NCBI GenBank assembly: GCA_900168235.1
Contig: FUZG01000006.1
Location: 124,001-188,000, forward strand
Length of the DNA: 64,000 nt
Direction of reading: 5' to 3'
From: Lachnospiraceae bacterium
GTDB taxonomy: Bacteria > Bacillota > Clostridia > Lachnospirales > Lachnospiraceae
Shown here: in pieces, positions 39,087 to 48,537 of the stretch
How positions within the stretch are numbered: the stretch's first letter is position 1
Layout: every line of letters begins with the position of its first letter
Notes under the pieces: model-generated
The model's database searches: none
Seen by the model: only the letters and a program-made list of their open reading frames with translations
Told to the model about the DNA's origin: nothing
Position numbers and translations under genes: made by a program

Positions 39087-40808
39087 ATGTTAGATAGATA
39101 TGGAATTGGAAAGGTTGATGCAGAGGTTATACGCGAGATTAGCTTGAAGATTTCAAACCTTACGAGAGGAATGATACCAGCGGATCCACAACAGAGTTTT
39201 GCATTTGTGTATCTTGCATATGTAGCATTAACAAATGAAATCGACAATAATGATGACCTGCTTTTTTTCATTGAGGATGAGCTTTCAGAAGAGAGAGCTA
39301 TTTTTGTAAGGAAAATTGCCGGAGAGAATATCGATATTGCAATTCAGCTTTCAAAAGTTTTTTCAGAAAAAGATTTGCTTTCGTATTTACTGGTGTATCC
39401 AAGGGCGGGTGCAGGTAGAATTAGTGTAGAGTACGGAACGCCTGAGTCAATTTCAAAACTGGCTCTAAGGCTTTTAGAAATTAAAGAGCATGAAAGAGTT
39501 GCTGACTTTGGCAGCGGATATGGAGATTTTATTACCTTGGCTGCTGAAGATCATGAGAAGAATTCTTTCTATGGAATAGAAATTAATACGTATTCTCATG
39601 AAATTTCAAAAATTAGAGCGGAACTTTTTGCAGGAAATACAGAACTTGAGCTCGGAGATATGTTTGCGATTTCTGCGGATAGAAAATTTGAAAAGATTTT
39701 TTCCAACTATCCATTTGGGATGAGGCTGGCTCATCTTCAGACAGGAACAGATTATATTGATGATCTTCATAAGAGAATGCCTGAGATTAAAAGGGCTACT
39801 TCGTCAGACTGGATTTTTAATTCGTTGATTTTTGATCACTTGACAGAGTCGGGTAAGGCAGTAGCAATTATGACAAATGGTAGTACTTGGAATAGTATCG
39901 ACCAAAAGATACGTGAGTCCTTTATTAAAGGCGGATATATTGAAACGGTTATAGCTCTTCCAGAAAAACTTTTTGAGTTCACCAATATTCCGACAACAAT
40001 GATTGTCCTTAGTAGAGGAAATAAGAAAGTACGATTAGTTGATGCAACAGCTTTATGTGAGCAGGGTAGAAGACAGAATATAATTACTGATGAAAACATC
40101 GAGCGTATCATAAGCTTGATAAATGAAGATAGCGATGAAACCATTACTGTTGATCTGAAGACTCTTCAAAAAAATGAGTTTGTACTCAATCCTTCAAGAT
40201 ATCTTGGGAAAACAGTTGAAATTGAGGATGGTGTGGAATTTGGCAGTTTGATGAAGCGTATCACCAGAGGTGCGCCTCTTAAGGCAAGTGAGCTGGATGA
40301 AATGGTTTCAGAAGAACCTACAGATACTAAGTATCTGATGTTGGCGAATATTCAAAACGGGATAATTTCCGAGGATTTACCTTATCTTAAAGAACTTAAT
40401 CCTAAATTTGATAAGTACTGCATTGGAAATAGAAATCTTTTGCTTTCTAAGAATGGTGCACCTTTTAAGGTTGCAGTTGCGGAAGTTGAAGACGGGAGAA
40501 AGATTTTAGGAAATGGTAATTTATTCATCATTGAGTTGGATGAGGAAAAGGTTAATCCATACTTCATCAAGGCTTTTTTTGATAGTGAGGTAGGAGAGAC
40601 GGTTCTTAAATCGATTGTTGTTGGAGCATCTATTCCGAACATCTCTGCAGTGTCTCTTAAGAAACTCATCGTTCCATTGCCATCAATGGAAAAGCAGAAT
40701 GAAATTGCTGATTTATATCGGGCTAAACAGGATGAAATAAAAATGATGCAACAGAAGATACAGAAGGCACAGAATGATTTGAGAGGCATCTTTGGGAAGG
40801 TGAAGTGA
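39087..40808 (+). CDS. N6-adenine methylase fused to a type I target-recognition domain
   Basis: 573 residues from ATG 39087 (AAGGAG upstream). The methylase part shows the AdoMet motif VADFGSGYGDFI and the catalytic motif in FSNYPFGMRL, where NPPF/NPPY is NYPF. From about residue 390 to the end the protein looks like half an S subunit: a target-recognition domain (KYLMLANIQNGIISEDLPYL, NRNLLLSKNGAPFKVAVAEV) and a conserved helix (LPSMEKQNEIADLYRAKQDE). So methylation and specificity are in one chain. It would need a second recognition half, maybe as a dimer. It precedes hsdR by 200 bases. Confidence 0.82.
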   Translation: MLDRYGIGKVDAEVIREISLKISNLTRGMIPADPQQSFAFVYLAYVALTNEIDNNDDLLFFIEDELSEERAIFVRKIAGENIDIAIQLSKVFSEKDLLSYLLVYPRAGAGRISVEYGTPESISKLALRLLEIKEHERVADFGSGYGDFITLAAEDHEKNSFYGIEINTYSHEISKIRAELFAGNTELELGDMFAISADRKFEKIFSNYPFGMRLAHLQTGTDYIDDLHKRMPEIKRATSSDWIFNSLIFDHLTESGKAVAIMTNGSTWNSIDQKIRESFIKGGYIETVIALPEKLFEFTNIPTTMIVLSRGNKKVRLVDATALCEQGRRQNIITDENIERIISLINEDSDETITVDLKTLQKNEFVLNPSRYLGKTVEIEDGVEFGSLMKRITRGAPLKASELDEMVSEEPTDTKYLMLANIQNGIISEDLPYLKELNPKFDKYCIGNRNLLLSKNGAPFKVAVAEVEDGRKILGNGNLFIIELDEEKVNPYFIKAFFDSEVGETVLKSIVVGASIPNISAVSLKKLIVPLPSMEKQNEIADLYRAKQDEIKMMQQKIQKAQNDLRGIFGKVK

Positions 40809-41007
40809 TGTGTTGTCTATTGAAGTGTTAGAGAGGAATTAAGATATTTTTAGTCGATAAAAAGTATATATATGATATAATGGTAGCAAGTGTTATTTAA
40901 TGAAGGCTGAATATAATCGCGTTCGATGAGTGAGTCCATATTTTTGGACAACATATAGAATAGTATAAATATAGACGACATTACCTTTTGCATGTGGAGG
41001 TGTCGAT

Positions 41008-42852
41008 ATGGCAATAATTCATAATGAAAATTCCAGAGTGAAGATTCCTGCGTTAGTGCATTTTACACGACTTGGATATATGTATAGGTCGTTAAAAGAT
41101 ACTGAGGGACAATATGATGAAGATACCAATATTTTTATTGGCTCTTTTCGTGATGGAATCAATAAAGTGAATGGAACAAAATTAACAGATCGGGATGTAA
41201 AAGATATCATTGCCGATCTAAAGAATACGTTGAATCAGGATGATTTGGGACAGGGGTTCTATAAATATCTCAAAAAAGGGTATAAGGGGCTTAAATTAAT
41301 AGATTTTAATACTGTCGCTGGTGATAACAATGTTTATGAAGTTGTTACGGAGTTCACATGCAAAAATGGAAGCGAAGAATTCAGACCTGATATTACAGTT
41401 TTGATAAATGGAATGCCACTAGTATTCATAGAGGTGAAAAAGCCTAACAATAAAAATGGTATTCAGGCAGAGTACGATCGCATAAATAAAAGGTTTGCAA
41501 ATAAAAAGTTCAGACGATTTGCGAATATAACTCAGTTCATGATCTTTTCGAATAATAGTGAATATGATGATATGGAGGTTGTTCCGCTTGAAGGAGCTTT
41601 TTACTCCACAACTGATTATGAGCGATTATTCTTTAGTCATTTCAGGGAAGAAGATGAAATTATATTTGAAAAGATTTCCGAAATAGATGAAGTAGTAGAA
41701 AAGGAAATCTTGGTAGATAATAATTTGGTTTCTATAAAAGGCAGTGGAGAATATGCGGTTAATATTTCTCCAACATCGCCTACAAATAGAATTATTACAT
41801 CTATGCTTTCACATGAAAGATTGATGTTTATCTTGAAGTATGCATTATGCTTTGTAGATAAGGTTGATCCTGATACTGGAATTAGAAGACTTGAAAAACA
41901 TATCATGAGATATCCGCAGCTGTTTGCTACAAAAGCAATTGAAAACAAGCTGACACATGGTGTGAAGCATGGTGTTATTTGGCATACGCAGGGCAGTGGT
42001 AAAACTGAACTTGCATATTACAATACACACTATCTTTCTGACTATTATCAGAAGCAAGGTGTAATAGCCAAGTTCTACTTTATCGTAGACAGATTGGATT
42101 TATTAAGGCAGGCTTCGGATGAGTTTAGATCGAGAGGCCTTGTGGTTGATGAGGTTAAAAATAAGGCTGAACTTGAAAAAATGTTTGAAAAACCTGGTGA
42201 TAAGAATAATACAGGTGAGCTATCTATAACCGTAGTCAATATTCAAAAACTTTCTGCAAATGCAATAGCCAAGCCTTTGGATTATGACCTTAGCATACAG
42301 AGAATATACTTCTTGGATGAGGCGCATAGAAGCTATGACCCGAAAGGTTCCTTCCTGGCAAATTTGATGGCATCTGATAGAGATGCAGTCATGATCGCGC
42401 TTACAGGAACACCGCTTATAAGTAAAGAGTATAAGACAAAAGATGTATTTGGAGATTACATACACAAGTATTACTATAACCGTTCCATTGCTGATAGATA
42501 TACATTACGTCTTATTAGAGAAGGCATTAAAACTGAATACAGAATGAAACTTGTTTCTGCCTTGGAAGAGATTAAAGCAGTAAAAGGTTCTTTGCCAAGG
42601 AAGGAGTTGTATGCGCATGAAGCATATGTTCAACCGTTGGTAAGATATATCACGCAGGACTTTACGAAAAGTAGAAAAATGCTTAACGATGATAGCATTG
42701 GTGGAATGATAGTATGCGATTCATCTGAACAAGCCAGATCTGTGTTTGAAGAGATTAAATCAAAAAACTATAAGGTTGTATTGGCTGATGTGCAGGAGAA
42801 GACAATTCTAACGGAAAACCATATTGTTCAAGTGGTGGTGAGATGCATATAG
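41008..42852 (+). CDS. hsdR: Type I restriction R subunit, 3'-truncated
   Basis: 614 residues; intact R subunits exceed about 950. Present are the nuclease domain (FRPDITVLINGMPLVFIEVK, with D and E-x-K), Walker A in WHTQGSGKTELAYY, the DEAH box in YFLDEAHRSYDP and the LTGTPLI motif. The second motor lobe is only begun (IGGMIVCDSSEQARSVFEEI) before unrelated sequence and a stop, so the translocase lacks its remaining helicase motifs and the C-terminal assembly domain. The gene joins directly to an S-subunit fragment. The enzyme is probably dead. Start ATG 41008 follows GGAGG. Confidence 0.85.
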   Translation: MAIIHNENSRVKIPALVHFTRLGYMYRSLKDTEGQYDEDTNIFIGSFRDGINKVNGTKLTDRDVKDIIADLKNTLNQDDLGQGFYKYLKKGYKGLKLIDFNTVAGDNNVYEVVTEFTCKNGSEEFRPDITVLINGMPLVFIEVKKPNNKNGIQAEYDRINKRFANKKFRRFANITQFMIFSNNSEYDDMEVVPLEGAFYSTTDYERLFFSHFREEDEIIFEKISEIDEVVEKEILVDNNLVSIKGSGEYAVNISPTSPTNRIITSMLSHERLMFILKYALCFVDKVDPDTGIRRLEKHIMRYPQLFATKAIENKLTHGVKHGVIWHTQGSGKTELAYYNTHYLSDYYQKQGVIAKFYFIVDRLDLLRQASDEFRSRGLVVDEVKNKAELEKMFEKPGDKNNTGELSITVVNIQKLSANAIAKPLDYDLSIQRIYFLDEAHRSYDPKGSFLANLMASDRDAVMIALTGTPLISKEYKTKDVFGDYIHKYYYNRSIADRYTLRLIREGIKTEYRMKLVSALEEIKAVKGSLPRKELYAHEAYVQPLVRYITQDFTKSRKMLNDDSIGGMIVCDSSEQARSVFEEIKSKNYKVVLADVQEKTILTENHIVQVVVRCI

Positions 42853-43451
42853 TAAAAGGCTATTCCATCCCAAGTGGATGGATTATTGGAAATCTGTACG
42901 AGATTTCTAATTTCACAAATGGTATAACTTGTCAAAAATATCCACCGAATAATGACAATGCCGATTTGAGAGTAATAAAAATACGAGAAATGCATGCGGG
43001 CACGTTCTCAGAGGATTCTGAATTTGTTCACAGCAATGTCCCTTCAAAGATTATTATAAAGGATGGAGATATTCTATTCTCTTGGTCTGCATCCCTGGAA
43101 GTTATGCGTTGGTTTGGTGGCAAAGGCGCATTAAATCAACACATTTTTAAGGTTGATGCAAAACCCCCATATACAAATGAGTTTGTATATCATACGTTAA
43201 GTAATTACATAGTAAAGTTTGTTGCGATGGCAGAAGCAAGAAAAACAACAATGGGACATATCACAACGGATCATATTGAACAAAGCACAATTGTGATTCC
43301 TCCAGCAGAAATAATAAACAAATTCACTAATAACATCATTCCTATTCATAAGAAGATTGCGAAGTTACAAGTGGAAAATAGGCATTTAATCGCGCTACGC
43401 GATGAATTACTTCCTGTTTTAATGAATGGTCAAGTATCAATTTGCGACTAA
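42843..43451 (+). CDS. hsdS: Type I specificity subunit, single recognition domain (fragment)
   Basis: 202 residues, about half a normal S subunit. It opens with PSGWIIGNLYEISNFTNGIT, followed by a target-recognition domain (DGDILFSWSASLEVMRWFGG, NQHIFKVDAK) and the distal conserved region (HITTDHIEQSTIVIPPAEII, NRHLIALRDELLPVLMNGQV). The start overlaps the hsdR end at what looks like a deletion joint. Half-S proteins can function as dimers, so it may still supply specificity to a methylase, but the N-terminal half of a two-domain protein is missing. Confidence 0.8.
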   Translation: MHIVKGYSIPSGWIIGNLYEISNFTNGITCQKYPPNNDNADLRVIKIREMHAGTFSEDSEFVHSNVPSKIIIKDGDILFSWSASLEVMRWFGGKGALNQHIFKVDAKPPYTNEFVYHTLSNYIVKFVAMAEARKTTMGHITTDHIEQSTIVIPPAEIINKFTNNIIPIHKKIAKLQVENRHLIALRDELLPVLMNGQVSICD

Positions 43452-43501
43452 GCTGCTAAATTATCGTTTAGCAATTGCAAGAAAGGAAAAAATTGACTTG
43501 T

Positions 43502-44005
43502 ATGGAAGATAAGATATTGGACTATTTAAAGAATTCAGATGAGCCCAAAAGCGTAGATGACATATTAAAAGAATTGGATATGTCAAAGAGATCAGCTGTA
43601 AGTGCCATAAATGATTTGGTTAAGGATGGAAAGATAGTATCTGTTGGGTCTGCAAAAAGAACATATTTTATTGCAAACAATCAGGGAGTTACAGCTGATG
43701 ATTATGGTAAGTTAAAGACAAAATCATTGGAGATATTAGTTCCTGTGAAAGCTACTAGTGATGAGGCAAAAGAAGAAATACAGACATTGAGAAAAGAAAT
43801 CAAAAACATGTATGCAAATATGATTTCTATTATGGCAGTGTTTGTGGCTATTTTTTCTATTGTTTTTTCAGGCGGGAATTTTTTGTTTCAAAGTGTTAAT
43901 GAAGCTTGGAGTTCGCATACTTTGATAGCTTTGGGGGTTGCAGAGAGTGGTATAATATTTGCCATTTTAATAATGCTTGGGGCTATAAAGATCTTCTTAA
44001 AATAA
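43502..44005 (+). CDS. Winged-helix protein with two C-terminal membrane helices
   Basis: 167 residues. An N-terminal winged helix (KILDYLKNSDEPKSVDDILK, MSKRSAVSAINDLVKDGKIV) is followed by a charged helix (SDEAKEEIQTLRKEIKNMYA) and two membrane spans (ISIMAVFVAIFSIVFSGGNF, LIALGVAESGIIFAILIMLG). AAGGAA is 6 bases before a TTG at 43493 and 14 before ATG 43502, so the start is uncertain. A sensor-like N terminus with a membrane end recalls effector proteins of defence systems, but I cannot name the family. Confidence 0.65.
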   Translation: MEDKILDYLKNSDEPKSVDDILKELDMSKRSAVSAINDLVKDGKIVSVGSAKRTYFIANNQGVTADDYGKLKTKSLEILVPVKATSDEAKEEIQTLRKEIKNMYANMISIMAVFVAIFSIVFSGGNFLFQSVNEAWSSHTLIALGVAESGIIFAILIMLGAIKIFLK

Positions 44006-44194
44006 ATAGAAATCTATGATGCCTGCTTTCTTGTAAAATTCACAAAGTCAACTGCCATCGTGATGCCGGATGAACTTTTATATGAGGGTGCGGAAGTGAT
44101 GATCAGTAAGAAGCATGATCATATTATTCTAGAATCGACGTTACCGGCTAAGCAGATGTGCATAAAAAAAGAACAGAGGGGCGTACAAGAATGA
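44006..44194 (+). pseudogene. Gene fragment before mcrB
   Basis: In the same frame as the preceding gene, after its stop, an open stretch encodes YDACFLVKFTKSTAIVMPDE then LLYEGAEVMISKKHDHIILE and ends at the mcrB start. No start codon with a ribosome site is visible. Probably the end of a lost gene. Confidence 0.35.
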
Positions 44195-46581
44195 TTAATC
44201 ATGAGAAATTAAAGGAGTGTCTTGTAAAGTATAAGTCTATATTTGAGAACAGATGGCCGGATGAACGCTTTAAGTGGGAGGCAGTCAAGTGGTTCCAAGA
44301 GCATTGGGATATCAATGCAGATGATTTCTATGAAATGTTTACTTTGGCAACAGATAAAACAGACGGTCTTCTTGTATCCATGAACAACTTTCCTCGCAGA
44401 ATGATTCAAGAATATGCGAAGCAGGATAAGGAAGCAGTACGTGAAATGTTCATCGACTTGTATGATGAAACAAAGCCGGTAACAGACCGTATTGTCAGAT
44501 TTCAGGTGAGTGCTCAGAACTTGTGTGATAGATTATCACCGGGTAAGCAGCATTACCAGAGACTCATGGCTATTACTGTTTACTTATGGCTCAAATATCC
44601 TTCACGATATGATGTTTTTAAGTATTCCGTTTGCAGGGGAACGAGTCAATACCTTGAAAACACGTTTGCTCCGCAAAAGGGAAATGTTTCTGCAAATATC
44701 AAGGGAAATATGGAACTTATTGATGAGATAAGGGCTGAGGTCGAGAAAGATGAGGAACTTTTAAAAGCATATAAGAGTAAATTGGATGATAAATGTTTTA
44801 ATGATCAGAACTACCGTACGTTGGCGTTTGACATATCATTTTATATTGCGAATTACCTGAAGGATTCCGGCGAGAAAAAGAAAGAATGGTATGCGACGGA
44901 CTATGATCCTGGAATTAGTAAAGAACAGTGGATTGAATTACTTAATAATAATGAAGTTTTTACTGATCAGGCACTGGAAATTGTTGCCAGAATGAGAGAC
45001 TATGGCGGTCAGGCTACATGTTCACAGTTGGCTGCTAAATATGGTGAGACTGCAGGATTCTATAACTTGGGTTCAACTGCTCTTGCGAAACGCATTACAA
45101 AGAAAACAGGTTGCGAGCTGAGATTGAATGATGACGGCACCACAAGTTATTGGTCGTTGCTTTATATTGGTAGATATGCGCATAAGGATGAAGAAGGCGG
45201 ATTTTTATGGAAATTAAGAGACGAGCTTGCTTCAGCACTTGAAGAAGTTGATTTATCAGATGTTGCCTTATTTGCAGAAAACGCTGATGAAAAGCATTAT
45301 TGGTGGTTAAATGCAAATCCCAAAATCTGGAGTTTTTCAGATATCAGTATAGGTGAAGTACAGAGTTATACTCTTTACAATGACAATGGAAATAAACGTA
45401 GGATATTCCAAAACTTTCTTGATGCAAAGCCCGGGGACCTGGTTATTGGATATGAGTCAAATCCAGTGAAGCAGGTTGTTGCTCTTGCCAGAATTGCACA
45501 GGAAAACGATGGAAAAAACCTGTATTTTGAGAAAGTTGAAGGCTTAAGCGTTCCAGTTGACTATGCAACACTTAAGAATATGGCTGAACTTGAAAGAATG
45601 GAGTATTTCCAAAATCCACAAGGCAGTTTATTTAAGCTAACTAAGGGTGAATATGATTTTATCATGGATCTTATCCGCGAAGAGAATCCATTAACTGAAA
45701 GTACAGAACAGTTAGATAAATATACAAGAGAAGACTTTCTTTCAGAAGTTTATATGACCGACAATAGCTATGATACTTTGAAAAGTATTTTGTTGAGGAA
45801 ACAGAATATTATTCTTCAGGGTGCCCCCGGAGTTGGTAAAACATTTGCAGCAAAGAGATTAGCGTATTCTGTGATGGGGGTAAGGGATGAGAGTAGGATT
45901 GAGTTTATCCAGTTCCATCAGAACTACTCTTATGAAGACTTCATCATGGGTTATAAGCCAAACGGAGATGGTTTCGAGCTGCAAAATGGTATCTTTTATA
46001 AGTTTTGCATGAAGGCAGCAAATAACCCGGAAGCGCCATATTTCTTCATTATAGATGAAATCAACAGAGGAAATATGAGCAAGATTTTCGGTGAGCTTTT
46101 GATGCTTATTGAGAAGGATTATAGAGGAACAAAGGCAACTTTGGCGTACAATGGACTCCAGTTCTCTGTGCCTAAGAACCTATATATTATAGGCATGATG
46201 AATACGGCGGACCGAAGCCTTGCGATGATTGATTATGCGCTCAGAAGAAGATTCAGCTTCTTCCCTATGGAGCCTGGATTCGAATCGGACGGATTCAAAA
46301 AATATTTGTCAGAGTTGAATGACGATACACTTTATGCTCTTATAGACGTAGTTATTGCATTGAATACGGCTATTAAGGAGGATCCTTCTCTTGGTGTTGG
46401 ATTCTGTATAGGTCATAGCTATTTTTGCGGACAGAAACCAGGAGTTGAAGAGGATTTGGTTGGATGGATGACGGCTGTTGTTGATTACGATATCGTGCCG
46501 ATGTTGGAGGAGTACTGGTTTGATGAGCCTGACAAAGTGAGACTTTGGAGAAATCGTATGAATGGGGTGTTCAATAGCTGA
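44191..46581 (+). CDS. mcrB: McrB-type AAA+ GTPase with EVE domain
   Basis: 796 residues from ATG 44191. The long N terminus is helical; an EVE-type reader (KHYWWLNANPKIWSFSDISI, FLDAKPGDLVIGYESNP, VKQVVALARIAQ) is at about 375-470. The AAA+ motor carries Walker A GAPGVGKTFAAKRL, Walker B FFIIDEINRGNMSKIFGELL and sensor MMNTADRSLAMIDYALRRRF. It is the motor of a McrBC system, translocating after the EVE domain finds modified bases. The last base overlaps the mcrC start, so the two are coupled. Length is above the 460 residues of E. coli McrB because of the added N-terminal domains. Confidence 0.88.
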   Translation: MINHEKLKECLVKYKSIFENRWPDERFKWEAVKWFQEHWDINADDFYEMFTLATDKTDGLLVSMNNFPRRMIQEYAKQDKEAVREMFIDLYDETKPVTDRIVRFQVSAQNLCDRLSPGKQHYQRLMAITVYLWLKYPSRYDVFKYSVCRGTSQYLENTFAPQKGNVSANIKGNMELIDEIRAEVEKDEELLKAYKSKLDDKCFNDQNYRTLAFDISFYIANYLKDSGEKKKEWYATDYDPGISKEQWIELLNNNEVFTDQALEIVARMRDYGGQATCSQLAAKYGETAGFYNLGSTALAKRITKKTGCELRLNDDGTTSYWSLLYIGRYAHKDEEGGFLWKLRDELASALEEVDLSDVALFAENADEKHYWWLNANPKIWSFSDISIGEVQSYTLYNDNGNKRRIFQNFLDAKPGDLVIGYESNPVKQVVALARIAQENDGKNLYFEKVEGLSVPVDYATLKNMAELERMEYFQNPQGSLFKLTKGEYDFIMDLIREENPLTESTEQLDKYTREDFLSEVYMTDNSYDTLKSILLRKQNIILQGAPGVGKTFAAKRLAYSVMGVRDESRIEFIQFHQNYSYEDFIMGYKPNGDGFELQNGIFYKFCMKAANNPEAPYFFIIDEINRGNMSKIFGELLMLIEKDYRGTKATLAYNGLQFSVPKNLYIIGMMNTADRSLAMIDYALRRRFSFFPMEPGFESDGFKKYLSELNDDTLYALIDVVIALNTAIKEDPSLGVGFCIGHSYFCGQKPGVEEDLVGWMTAVVDYDIVPMLEEYWFDEPDKVRLWRNRMNGVFNS

Positions 46582-47663
46582 TGACTAATGACAAAGGGAT
46601 ACTGATAAAAAATATATATTATATGTTGACATACGCATTTCAGATCCTGCGTCAGTCTAACTATGATGATATAGCTGCGGAGGATTTTGAGAATATCCAT
46701 GATATGTTTGCAGCTATTCTTGGAAAGGGCGTAGCACAGCAGCTTAAGCACGGATTGTATCGGGAATATGTGAATAAATCCGACAATCTAACTACGCTCC
46801 GTGGAAAACTTGATATTTCGGGGACGATTAAGAATAAGTTACAGCGTAAGCAGAGCTTGTTTTGCTTTTATGACGAACTTTCGGAGAATAATCTTCTTAA
46901 CCAGGTGATTAAGACAACAATGTTTTTGTTGATTAAACAGAAAAACGTGAAGCTCGTTAATAAAAGTATTTTGAAGAAGGATTTACTGTTTTTCGATAGT
47001 GTAGATTACATAGAACCGGAGCTTATCAGGTGGAATAGTATTCGATACCAAAGAAATAATCAGAGTTATAGAATGCTCATAAATATTTGCAGGCTTGTAA
47101 TAGATGGACTCCTTATCTCAACTGAAAAAGGAATCATAAAAATGGCGACTTTTTTGGATGATCAGAGAATGAGTCATCTTTATGAGAAGTTCATCCTTGA
47201 ATACTTCAGATACCATCATCCTGAGCTTAGGGCTAATCCTGATCAGGTACAGTGGAACCTCGATGATGATAACGATATGTGGCTTCCAAATATGATTACG
47301 GATATAACGCTTAAATCTAAGGATGGCAGAGTGCTTATTTTGGATGCTAAGTATTATGGTCAGCAGATGCAGTCTAATTTTGATGTTCAGACGTATAGGA
47401 ATGGAAATCTATATCAGATATTCACTTATGTAAAAAATTACGATAAGGATCAGACCGGAAAAGTATCAGGTATGCTTCTATATGCCAAAACCAGTGAGGA
47501 GTTTCAGCCGATTAATAGTTTCTTGATGGGAGGAAACAAGATTGCTGTGGGTTATTTGGATTTAAATTTGCCTTTTAAGGAAATTGCAGGACAACTGGAA
47601 AAGATTGTTCAGGAATTTTTTTGTAAGGAATGTGCGATATCACGTAAAAAAAACGGTTGGTAA
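46581..47663 (+). CDS. mcrC: McrC nuclease subunit
   Basis: 360 residues. The N-terminal part (KNIYYMLTYAFQILRQSNYD, VNKSDNLTTLRGKLDISGTI) matches the McrC family and the C-terminal part has the nuclease motif MITDITLKSKDGRVLILDAK with D and D-x-K. It cuts DNA when brought to it by the McrB motor. The start overlaps the mcrB TGA (TGATG). Together with mcrB it forms a type IV restriction unit. Confidence 0.9.
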   Translation: MTNDKGILIKNIYYMLTYAFQILRQSNYDDIAAEDFENIHDMFAAILGKGVAQQLKHGLYREYVNKSDNLTTLRGKLDISGTIKNKLQRKQSLFCFYDELSENNLLNQVIKTTMFLLIKQKNVKLVNKSILKKDLLFFDSVDYIEPELIRWNSIRYQRNNQSYRMLINICRLVIDGLLISTEKGIIKMATFLDDQRMSHLYEKFILEYFRYHHPELRANPDQVQWNLDDDNDMWLPNMITDITLKSKDGRVLILDAKYYGQQMQSNFDVQTYRNGNLYQIFTYVKNYDKDQTGKVSGMLLYAKTSEEFQPINSFLMGGNKIAVGYLDLNLPFKEIAGQLEKIVQEFFCKECAISRKKNGW

Positions 47664-47697
47664 TATTCATAGGTTCTAAGGAAAAGGGGAAGTTTAT

Positions 47698-48435
47698 ATG
47701 GCTTGGGGGTATGAAGCATCTTTTACTATAGAACATGATGATACATTGAAAAGAAAAATTTGTTGTAAAGACTGCGATCATTATGATGCTACTGATTTAT
47801 CCTGTTCGAAGAGACCGCTATATTTGCCTGAGGACGGCTATAATTCTTGGCGTAATTGCGACTATTTTGAGTTGAACGAAGATGCTCCGCATTATGCTGA
47901 GAAAAAGGCACAGCTTCTAAGATTCAGGAATTCAAGATCAGTAAGGAATTATTCTGGTGCGGTAAGAAATATAGATCGCTCCAAGACAAGTATAAAGCCT
48001 CGGACAAAAAGAACCCTTGAATCACCGGTTGAAAAATTTGCACGAGGTGATGCAATCAAGCATAAAGTGTTTGGCTATGGAGTGGTTCAGGATATAAGGG
48101 ACGGCAAGATAATAATCAGATTCACACCGGGAGACTCTATAAAAAGCGAGTTTGAAAAGACGTTGGATTTGAAGGTGTGTATTAATAATGGCCTCATTAC
48201 GAAGGTTAAAACCATAAAATATGAAGACTTCTGTGCGATGCAATCTGATGAGCATAAAGAAGAACTGCCGAATGAAACGAATTTGTCAGAGCCGAAATTG
48301 TCTGAAACAGATGTACAGCAGACTGGTGAATTACCGGAAGAGGATGCACAGAAGAAATCGCATTCTGTGTTTGGTTATATTGTAAATGGAATCAAAAGAA
48401 TCATTAACCGAATTAAAAGGTCGTTTTTTATATAA
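47698..48435 (+). CDS. Cys-rich protein with a PcrA-like Tudor segment
   Basis: 245 residues. N-terminal cysteines (KICCKDCDHYDATDLSCSKR, NCDYF) could form a zinc site. The middle GDAIKHKVFGYGVVQDIRDG then KIIIRFTPGD resembles the Tudor-like C-terminal segment of PcrA/UvrD helicases that contacts partners such as RNA polymerase. The acidic tail and a basic C terminus (IVNGIKRIINRIKRSFFI) look like an amphipathic or membrane-associated end. It lies between mcrC and the ATPase/nuclease pair, so it may belong to either. Function unknown. Confidence 0.55.
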   Translation: MAWGYEASFTIEHDDTLKRKICCKDCDHYDATDLSCSKRPLYLPEDGYNSWRNCDYFELNEDAPHYAEKKAQLLRFRNSRSVRNYSGAVRNIDRSKTSIKPRTKRTLESPVEKFARGDAIKHKVFGYGVVQDIRDGKIIIRFTPGDSIKSEFEKTLDLKVCINNGLITKVKTIKYEDFCAMQSDEHKEELPNETNLSEPKLSETDVQQTGELPEEDAQKKSHSVFGYIVNGIKRIINRIKRSFFI

Positions 48436-48537
48436 ACTATGATGACGAGATAAAGAGATGAAAATATTGATATATAAGCTTTAAGTTCTTCTTAGAAAGC
48501 AGAGACAAGAAATGCAAAAAATAAGGAGGTAGGCAGC

